Assembly: GCA_964505765.1 (NCBI GenBank)
Contig: CAZDJQ010000010.1
Coordinates: forward strand, 1 to 27,148
Source: CAZDJQ01 sp964505765
Lineage (GTDB): Bacteria > Patescibacteriota > Microgenomatia > UBA12405 > JAHJSD01
Length of the DNA stretch: 27,148 nt
Direction of reading: 5' to 3'
The position numbers were made by a program, and so were the translations under genes. Positions 21,208 to 27,148 of this stretch are shown in pieces. The first letter of the stretch is position 1. Each line of letters opens with the position of its first letter. The notes under the pieces are model-generated. The model was not told the origin of the DNA, did not search any database, and worked only from the letters and a program-made list of their open reading frames with translations.

Positions 21208-22154
21208 TAAAAAGACAACCCAATTTTAATTTTTAACTTTCTAATTGATTCCAGCAATTTTATTGCAGACAAAATCAATTGGCTTAAAACAAACGGGTAT
21301 TTATCAAGATAATGCTTGTGATAAAAAATCCGCATTGCCTCGGTTGAAGCTTGGGCCGCTTTCAGTTTAGTTTTTCTCTTTGCTTTTGTAATCGCTTGAC
21401 TATTCTTTTTTACTCCGGACGACACACCGCGGTAGTGGGTGATTTCAACATCCGGCAAAAACCAAATTTGGTACCCGGCCTTTTTAATCCGGTAGCAGAA
21501 ATCCAAATCCTCTCCGTACCAGAAATAATCCTCGTCCCACCAGTTTAATCTTTCCCCCAATTCTTTTCTAATCAGTAAAAACGCCCCGCTGCCGGAATCA
21601 ATTTCATGCGGTTGATCTAATTTTAATTTATGGCCTAAAGTGTAGCCGGCAAATAATTCGGAATAAGGGAAAAGTCTTTCTAAACCAATAAAATAACAAA
21701 ACGCCCGCCAGGGAGTCGGAAAGCCTCGGTGGCAGGCTTCATCCATCTTCCCGTTTGCCATCACCAGCCGTCCGGTCACTGCTCCGGCTTTGGAATGATT
21801 TTCAAGGAAATTTATTGTCTTTTTAAACACCCCGGAATAGACTACTGTATCCGGGTTAAGAAAAAGAACATAATCTGTCTCTTTTGAAATCTTTTTAAGC
21901 CCGACATTATTCCCCGCCGAAAAGCCGATATTCTCGTCATTAAAAATGACTCTAAATGATTGATTTTTCTTATTAACCATTGACCATTGACCATTGACTA
22001 ATTTTTTTAGATATTCTCTACTTTCATCCGTGCTATTATTATCAACGATAATTATTTCTAAATTTGAATTTTCAACTGCAGAAATGCTCTGCAGGCATTT
22101 TTGTAGAAAAGGCCCGGAATTATAGTTTAAAATGACTAAACTCAACCTTGCCAT
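21207..22154 (-). CDS. Glycosyltransferase family 2 protein (rhamnosyltransferase-like)
   Basis: This 315-aa GT-A inverting enzyme begins LSLVILNYNSGPFLQKCLQSI, followed by IIIVDNNSTDESREYL (about 34-49), FNDENIGFSAGNNVGL (about 70-85) and the DxD-like FLNPDTVV (about 98-105). EIDSGSGAFLLIRKEL and DEDYFWYGEDLDFCYRIKKAG (about 204-224) carry the acidic catalytic base region. This is the WbbL-like pattern. Between the NNSTDES and NDENIGFS motifs the protein has a short insertion, NGQWSMVNKKNQ, encoded by a 7-bp tandem repeat (21976-21996). The C-terminus is a basic helical tail of about 60 residues (KAKRKTKLKAAQ...) that may sit on the membrane. It overlaps the GT4 gene upstream by 13 nt. Confidence 0.93.
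   Translation of the reverse strand: MARLSLVILNYNSGPFLQKCLQSISAVENSNLEIIIVDNNSTDESREYLKKLVNGQWSMVNKKNQSFRVIFNDENIGFSAGNNVGLKKISKETDYVLFLNPDTVVYSGVFKKTINFLENHSKAGAVTGRLVMANGKMDEACHRGFPTPWRAFCYFIGLERLFPYSELFAGYTLGHKLKLDQPHEIDSGSGAFLLIRKELGERLNWWDEDYFWYGEDLDFCYRIKKAGYQIWFLPDVEITHYRGVSSGVKKNSQAITKAKRKTKLKAAQASTEAMRIFYHKHYLDKYPFVLSQLILSAIKLLESIRKLKIKIGLSF
21976..21996. repeat. Three 7-bp tandem repeats (ACCATTG) inside the GT2 gene
   Basis: ACCATTG is repeated three times on the plus strand, followed by ACTA. Because 21 nt is a multiple of 3, the frame is kept, and the repeat encodes most of the GQWSMVN insertion in a surface loop of the glycosyltransferase. Confidence 0.85.
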
Positions 22155-23353
22155 TGCTTACTGGTCTCCTGGTAAATTTTTAATAACTCGTCGGCACTCT
22201 GGCGCCAGGAATATTTTTCCTTAACCAGCTGTTGGCCTTGTCTCCCGATAGCTTCCTGCCGTCTTTTATCTCTTAACAACTCAACGGTCTTATCAACTAA
22301 ATCCTCAAAATTCTCGGCAATTATTGCGTGTTTATTATTTTCAGCTTCAATCCCTTCAATCCCTTTTTTAGTGGTTGCAATCGGCAGCCGGCAGGCCATT
22401 GCTTCCAAAAATTTTGTCCTGCTCCCGCCCCCGCTTCTCATTGGTGCCACCATCATTGAAGCCTTTTGGTAAGCCTCGGCTGGGTCATCTACCGGACCGA
22501 CTTTAACATCCTCGGCATCCTTTGGTAAAAGCCCGGTTGATTCTATAAAATCTTTTGAATGCCGGCCGGCGATAACCAATTGCGCCTCCGGCACCCGTTC
22601 TTTAATTTTCGGCCAAACCTCTTTTAATAAATTAATCGCCCCTTCTTTATTCTGCATCCATTTAAAATTGGCCACCCCGAAAAACACCGTAGGTTTATCC
22701 GGATAATGTTTTTTTTCATTAATAATAAGATCTTCATTAACTCCATTTCTTACCACCTTAGTTGGCCGTTTACTAATTCTCTCCATTAATTTTTGATCAT
22801 TTTCAGAAACAGCCACCAGCTGGTCGGCCTTTTGCCAGAATTTTTTTTCCCAATATTTAATTTTTGCCACATCCAGCCAAAGAAAAGGTTTAATCAAACT
22901 AAATTTATTCGGCAAAGTTTCCACATAATGCTGATAAACCGCAAATTCAATTGTTTGATCAACCAGCAGAATCGGAATCTTAGTCTTAGGAATATTAGGC
23001 ATCAAATAGAAACACTCAACGTGAACCAAATCGTAATTGTCATCAGTCAACTCTTGTTTAATTTTGCGCTTAAGCTCGGAAGACAGGTAATTAACCACTA
23101 AAAACGGATAAGGGGTAAACCCGGCGGTGACAATCTTTTTAAACTGCCAAGTATTCCCCCTGGGGATAGTAACTACTTTTGAACACAATTCTTGTAAATG
23201 TTTCACCCCGGACTGATCCTGATCCGGCAGTTTAAAATTAAAAAGGGTAATATCGCAGGATTGGGACAAGCTTTTTATTAAAAAATAAGACCGGGTTTGG
23301 CCGCCGGACAGCGGCGGGTAAGGAATATAAGGAGTAACCATCAAAATTTTCAT
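22142..23353 (-). CDS. Glycosyltransferase family 4 protein
   Basis: This GT-B enzyme of about 403 aa begins MKILMVTPYIPYPPLSGGQTRSYFLIKSL, with the sugar/phosphate-binding glycine pair near residues 17-18. It has VHVECFYLMPNIP (about 115-127), the linker region VAVSENDQKLMERISKRPTKVVRNGV (about 205-230), VFFGVANFKWMQNKEGAINLL, and APMRSGGGSRTKFLEAMACRLPIATTKKGIEGI (about 326-358), typical of the GT4 donor domain. The ATG at 23353 is preferred because it begins the first β strand and leaves 4 nt after the upstream stop. An ATG eight codons earlier (23377) would overlap the upstream gene by 20 nt. Substrate unknown; part of the surface glycan operon. Confidence 0.9.
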   Translation of the reverse strand: MKILMVTPYIPYPPLSGGQTRSYFLIKSLSQSCDITLFNFKLPDQDQSGVKHLQELCSKVVTIPRGNTWQFKKIVTAGFTPYPFLVVNYLSSELKRKIKQELTDDNYDLVHVECFYLMPNIPKTKIPILLVDQTIEFAVYQHYVETLPNKFSLIKPFLWLDVAKIKYWEKKFWQKADQLVAVSENDQKLMERISKRPTKVVRNGVNEDLIINEKKHYPDKPTVFFGVANFKWMQNKEGAINLLKEVWPKIKERVPEAQLVIAGRHSKDFIESTGLLPKDAEDVKVGPVDDPAEAYQKASMMVAPMRSGGGSRTKFLEAMACRLPIATTKKGIEGIEAENNKHAIIAENFEDLVDKTVELLRDKRRQEAIGRQGQQLVKEKYSWRQSADELLKIYQETSKQWQG

Positions 23354-23357
23354 CTTT

Positions 23358-24809
23358 TTATTCTGTTTCGGCTTCATTATTACACTCGGTTAAATTAATA
23401 ATAATCCAATTTTCAGTCTCTTCAATTACCTCGCACTCGTTTTTAAGCCGGATTGTTGTCCGGTCGTAATTAACCCCGACATAATACTCCGCTCCTCTTT
23501 CAATCAACTGGTCGACAGACCCGGTTAAAGCCGGCCAGCCGCTTCTTTTTGTTTGGTAAAGAAAAGCGGTATCGCCCTCGTAGGGGGCGATAACTTTTGT
23601 TCCTTTGGGTAAAAGCCGGTCGGCGCTCTCCCCGGCGGCGACTATTTCTGGATGATTAATCTTATAGAACTCCGATACCTGAAACCAGGCAAAGCCGAAA
23701 GCGAATAAACAGCAGACAATCAATAAAAGATAACTTAAATATTTATTAATATTGTTAGTCGGCTTAGTCAAGAAATAAGCTCCTTTGGCTAAAAATATTG
23801 CTGTCACCGGGACGGCAATTATTTGGTAATAATCGTGTTGAACATTGCCCCAGGCAAAAATAACAAAATAACCAAAAATCCCGGCCAATAAAAAATAAGA
23901 CAGCCAATCAAATTTCTTGGTAACTTGACTAATTAAACCCAATCCAAATAAAATTAATCCCCAACCGCCCAAAATCAACTTACCCAAACGTTCAAAAAAC
24001 AGCCACCGCCACCAGGCCGGCCTCAGCCGGATATTTCCTTGGTTCAAAAGCCATTGGTTTGCCGGAATCCCTTCAGGAAACTGCTGAATCGATAACCGCC
24101 AAGCAATAAGCGGGGAAACAATAAGCAGCCCGGAAACTGCCAGCCGGACTAAATTCTTTAAACTAACATGTTTAATAAAAGAAAAAACTAAAATCGGGAA
24201 AATTAAAAATATTGAATAAGGTTTGGTCAATAAAGCCAATCCCCCTAAAATTACACCTGGAAAAAATTTGTCATTAATAAAATAAAAAATGCCGGCCAAA
24301 CTTAAAGCAATCATTAAATTATCCGGTAAAATTGTGCGGGAGTAAAAAATATTAAACGGCAGAAGCAGAAAAAACCCGGCGGCAAATACCCCGGTCAGCC
24401 AATTTAATTTTTGGTTAACAATTAAAAATAAAAAGTAGGCGGAAACCAAACTGGCAGCAATAGAAATTAATCGTCCGGCCGTTTCAAAACCGACTGTAAT
24501 CGGAAAATAATTTAAAAATAAATAAGTCAAACCATGCAAAGCATTATAAAGCGGAAACTCCACCATTCGGTAGCCTTCAGGATTAGGCTGGCCGGACTGA
24601 ATGCTTGATAAGTCATGATATTTCGGTCTAAATAAATCAAACCCGTCTTCAACAAAATATCTGGCCACACTAGCGGTATCCGCTTGCCGGAATGAATGCC
24701 AGTCAGCCAGCGGCGCGTTTAATTTATATAACCTGACTCCAAGTCCGGCAGCAAAAATCAAACCAAGTATGATTTTATTTGAATATTTTATTTTAAATTT
24801 TAAATTCAT
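23358..24809 (-). CDS. GT39-like integral membrane glycosyltransferase
   Basis: This 483-aa polytopic membrane protein resembles the ArnT/PMT superfamily (GT-C fold), which uses polyprenyl-phosphate sugars outside the membrane. After the first helix (about 13-28) comes the first outer loop APLADWHSFRQADTASVARYF (about 33-53), where the acidic residue and the FRQADTA motif are typical. A second conserved patch is the amphipathic QPNPEGYRMVEFPLYNALHGL. About ten further helices follow. The C-terminal 110 residues form a soluble tail (AAGESADRLLPKGTKVIAPY...). In this cluster it likely adds a sugar to the glycan or to a surface protein. Confidence 0.82.
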   Translation of the reverse strand: MNLKFKIKYSNKIILGLIFAAGLGVRLYKLNAPLADWHSFRQADTASVARYFVEDGFDLFRPKYHDLSSIQSGQPNPEGYRMVEFPLYNALHGLTYLFLNYFPITVGFETAGRLISIAASLVSAYFLFLIVNQKLNWLTGVFAAGFFLLLPFNIFYSRTILPDNLMIALSLAGIFYFINDKFFPGVILGGLALLTKPYSIFLIFPILVFSFIKHVSLKNLVRLAVSGLLIVSPLIAWRLSIQQFPEGIPANQWLLNQGNIRLRPAWWRWLFFERLGKLILGGWGLILFGLGLISQVTKKFDWLSYFLLAGIFGYFVIFAWGNVQHDYYQIIAVPVTAIFLAKGAYFLTKPTNNINKYLSYLLLIVCCLFAFGFAWFQVSEFYKINHPEIVAAGESADRLLPKGTKVIAPYEGDTAFLYQTKRSGWPALTGSVDQLIERGAEYYVGVNYDRTTIRLKNECEVIEETENWIIINLTECNNEAETE

Positions 24810-24816
24810 AATTAAC

Positions 24817-24879
24817 TACTAATCACTAATTACTTATTGCTAATTACTTATTACTTATTACTATTTACTATTTACTAAT
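24817..24879. repeat. Nine 7-bp tandem units (consensus TACTWAT)
   Basis: Plus-strand units in order are TACTAAT, CACTAAT, TACTTAT, TGCTAAT, TACTTAT, TACTTAT, TACTATT, TACTATT and TACTAAT, with no break for 63 bp. The array fills the spacer between the ligase and the GT39 gene and runs into the ligase coding end. There it supplies the last codons (LVNSK) and the TAG stop (complement of 24861-24863). Confidence 0.85.
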
Positions 24880-26434
24880 TTATATCCTATTCCCATCAAC
24901 AGCCAAAAAGAATAAGCAATTTTAGAAGCCTCAAAAACATCAATAANNNNNNNNNNNNNNNNNNNNNNNNNNNNNNNNNNNNNNNNNNNNNNNNNNNNNN
25001 NNNNNNNNNNNNNNNNNNNNNNNNNNNNNNNNNNNNNNNNNNNNNNCCGTTTGCCAAAACTCCAATCATTATCCCCAAAAACCCGGCCGCCCAAATTCTC
25101 CTTTGTTTACTGTGAAACAGCGACTGCCAAAAATGGCTGGCTAAATGAAAAATCACCAGGAAAAACGCCGCCGTTCCAATTAAACCGATCTCTCCCAGCA
25201 TCCTCAAATAACTGTTATCAGTTGCCAGACCCAGTGAAGAATAACCTAAACCGGTCAACGGATTTTTCAAAAACGCTTTTTTCGCCCGCGGCCACTCAAT
25301 GTTAAAACGAATACTGGAAGACCGCTCCGCCGCCGCCGCCGCCTCTTCCGGCGTCGGCCAATCACTGGTTTTTAATTCCTTGTCTTCTTTTTCCTTGCTT
25401 GGTTTGGCAACATCCGGTTCTTCAACCAACTCTTCCTCTTCCGTTGGTTCACCCTCCTCGTCAATTTTCGTTTTTTCCGGTTGTTCAATCGGAATTTGTT
25501 TCTGCCGCAAAGCAATAAATTTAACCGGATTATTTTCGTCCCAAAAATCCTCGACTTTACTAATTTGCTGATCAATCCTGGCAACGCTTCGGAAATTTAT
25601 TCCCAGCCGCTGATTAAGCTCCTGCGAGCTGAATCCAAACAAAAGACTAACAATCACTACCGGCCCGATCCAGAAATACTTCTTGGCCAGAAAAAGCACC
25701 GTGCTTATCCCGATTAAGTAGGCCACAAACGAAACTCGGGAAGCGGTTAAAACCAAAAGATAAAAAGCAAGCCCGGCCGGGATAAATAAAAGAAATTTCA
25801 ACGCTCTCTTTTTTAAGCTAATTAAAATGCTTGGTATCAGCGTTAAAACCATCAACAGCCACACCGCCAAATCATAATGGCCGGCAAAAGAGGCGCTCAC
25901 TCTAGTCCATTTATCCAAATAAAGTAAAGTTCCCTTTGAAAATTCCTGATTCATTGTTGAAATCACCGGCCAGCTGAAATATCTTTGTCCGATTGCATAA
26001 ACAAAAACTCCGAGTAAAGTCAATAAAAGCGCTGATATCAAATCCTTCCAATCCTGGTAATTGTCCACGGCATCGTAGGCAATAAAAAAGACAATCATGT
26101 ATTGGATCCGTCTGGCCCAATGCAGGATCATCAAGCTGGGATTAAGCAGATCCGTAATCAGCCAAGCCGACAAAGTCGAAACCAAACCCGCCGTCCAGAA
26201 CAAAATAAACAACTGAAACACCCGGGACTTAAAAATCGGGAATCTGCGCAGTGCTTGACTGCCGGCCCAGATAATCACCGCTCCGGCCACCAAAAAATCG
26301 GAAAATCTAATTGCCACCCAAGTCTGGTCAATCAACCGCCAAGGAAACTTAGGATATAAAGGAACGGCAATCAACAAAATCACTGTCGCTAGAAACGGTC
26401 CTCTGGTTTTAAACCAGTTGAAAAGCTTGTCCAT
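24861..26434 (-). CDS. O-antigen ligase/polymerase-like membrane protein, interrupted by a sequence gap
   Basis: This is a polytopic Wzy/WaaL-type protein. Many membrane helices (about residues 15-265) are followed by a long outer loop with an acidic Glu/Lys/Pro-rich part (about 310-365, including five consecutive Ala). The family motif NPLTGLGYSSLGLATDNSYLRMLGEIGLIG follows (about 398-425). The final segment IDVFEASKIAYSFWLLMGIG is the usual last helix of this family, but it lies in a different frame from the upstream part because of the 100-N placeholder. The true gap length must be 2 mod 3. It probably joins undecaprenyl-linked glycan to an acceptor or polymerises repeat units. The start overlaps the GT2 gene by 26 nt. 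Confidence 0.85.
24947..25046. other. 100-N scaffold gap inside the ligase gene
   Basis: Exactly 100 N, a default placeholder. Unlike the first gap, no flanking overlap is seen. Upstream protein ends GVLAN-G and downstream resumes with an xTT codon before IDVFEAS, so a real gap of only a few nucleotides (2, 5, 8 ...) would restore a normal family sequence. Confidence 0.8.
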
Positions 26435-27148
26435 AAGTTTTCTTTAAATAACTATTATTAGTAATCATCCCCAAAAAATAAGCAGCTCCCGCCTTTAGTT
26501 TAAGCATCAGCCTGACCAAAGCCTTCTGCCAGCCGGGTTTATGTTTATCATAAAAATAAACTAAACCCTGGTAAATATGTAAAATCGGCCCGGTCTTCCC
26601 GCTGGCAGAACTGCCGCCCCCCAAGTGAATAATTTTAGCATTAGGGTAGAAAAAAACCTCTTTTCCCTGCTGTTTAGCCCGATAACACCACTCCACCTCT
26701 TCCATATACATAAAAATATTCTCATCCAAACCGCCGACCTGGTCAAAAACCGTTTTTTTAGCCATTATAAAAGCGCCGGTAACCCAATCCACCGCTTTAA
26801 TCTCATTTGGACTAACCATTGACCAGCCCGCCTTGGTCTTTTTAAACAGCCGGTCCAAAAAAAGCATTTTAAACACGTAAGCCAAATTGGGAAAACTACC
26901 GACTGAAGGCTGAACCGTCCGATCCTTATTCAAAAGCTTACACCCGGCAATATCAACATTATTATTCAACTGCATAAACCTAAGAGTTTTAGAAACCGCC
27001 TGATTTAAAATTATGGTATCGGAATTAAGCAGCATCAGATACTCTCCTTGGGCCTGCGCAATCCCCTGGTTATTCCCCTTGGCAAAACCCAGATTTTTAT
27101 CATTCAAAATTACTTCAAATGAGTAATTTTTCTTTTTACTATTGACTA
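26409..27148 (-). CDS. Glycosyltransferase family 2 protein, 5'-truncated by the window end
   Basis: The frame stays open to the right window edge, so the first part (GT-A β1 and the NNxSxD motif) is missing. A TTG at 27107 is internal, not the start. The visible part runs VNSKKKNYSFEVILNDKNLGFAKGNNQG, LMLLNSDTIIL (DxD-like), DWVTGAFIMAKKTVFDQVGG and ENIFMYMEEVEWCYRAKQQGKEVFFYP with the catalytic acidic cluster, then HLGGGSS. This is the WbbL-like rhamnosyltransferase pattern and a paralogue of the GT2 at 21207-22154. A basic C-terminal helix region follows. It overlaps the ligase gene by 26 nt and belongs to the same surface-glycan operon. Confidence 0.92.
   Translation of the reverse strand, partial: VNSKKKNYSFEVILNDKNLGFAKGNNQGIAQAQGEYLMLLNSDTIILNQAVSKTLRFMQLNNNVDIAGCKLLNKDRTVQPSVGSFPNLAYVFKMLFLDRLFKKTKAGWSMVSPNEIKAVDWVTGAFIMAKKTVFDQVGGLDENIFMYMEEVEWCYRAKQQGKEVFFYPNAKIIHLGGGSSASGKTGPILHIYQGLVYFYDKHKPGWQKALVRLMLKLKAGAAYFLGMITNNSYLKKTYGQAFQLV

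Noticed and set aside
25318..25340. GCC-type triplet repeat giving five Ala in the ligase outer loop.
   Set aside because: Short in-frame triplet run in a low-complexity acidic/Ala loop; ordinary for such loops.

Overview
The window looks like a chromosome segment of a Patescibacteria/CPR bacterium, most likely of the Microgenomates kind. This is inferred from gene content and family variants: a stripped-down division/wall cluster joined to rplU-rpmA, an α2-type glycyl-tRNA synthetase, a DUF4012 protein, short or variant forms of FtsQ, RecO, MurG and L27, and a large envelope-sugar cluster. UGA is used as a stop for several genes (ftsI, parB-like, glyS, one GT4), so the UGA=Gly code of Gracilibacteria/SR1 does not apply. 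Almost everything is on the minus strand. Only the 5'-truncated hydrolase at the left edge and one tRNA-Val read on the plus strand.

Layout, left to right. 1-1302: 3' part of an LCAT-like α/β-hydrolase (+). 1306-1878: signal peptidase I (lepB, -). 2084-2157: tRNA-Val(CAC) (+). 2155-12538: one tightly packed minus-strand operon, in transcription order mraZ, rsmH, ftsL, ftsI-type PBP, ftsW, murG, short ftsQ, ftsA, ftsZ, rodA, rplU, rpmA, and a ParB-like HTH-only gene. Spacings run from -17 to +20 nt. A TTGACA-type promoter and five GGTG boxes, four of them at exact 10-bp steps, sit at the front and look like the MraZ auto-operator. 12539-12816: non-coding segment with two perfect 26-bp palindromes. 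12817-18928: second minus-strand operon (mannose-1-P guanylyltransferase, polyprenyl-P glycosylphosphotransferase, DUF4012 protein, recO, glyS, a small membrane-anchored protein). 18976-27148: third minus-strand operon for surface glycan synthesis (GT2, O-antigen-ligase-like, GT39-like, GT4, GT2, GT4, GT4), ending in a strong hairpin plus T-run over the last stop codon.

How they fit together: the third operon and the first two genes of the second supply GDP-sugar, first-sugar lipid priming, glycosyl chain extension and ligation for an exopolysaccharide or surface glycan. The division operon supplies lipid II formation (MurG), septal and elongation SEDS/PBP functions and the FtsA/FtsZ ring, next to two 50S ribosomal proteins. 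No Mur ligases, MraY or Ddl are present here.

Assembly: there are two 100-N gaps. The first is almost certainly false, because the two contig ends share an exact, flush 55-bp overlap. The second cuts the ligase gene near its C-terminus, and the reading frames on either side suggest that very little is missing. I did not find a clearly new defence or mobile system. The items most worth a second look are the MraZ operator, the GGGTASG variant of FtsZ, the HTH-only ParB-like protein, the GTAG-hairpin (REP-like) palindrome, and 7-bp tandem arrays that supply stop/start codons and a coding insertion among the glycosyltransferases.
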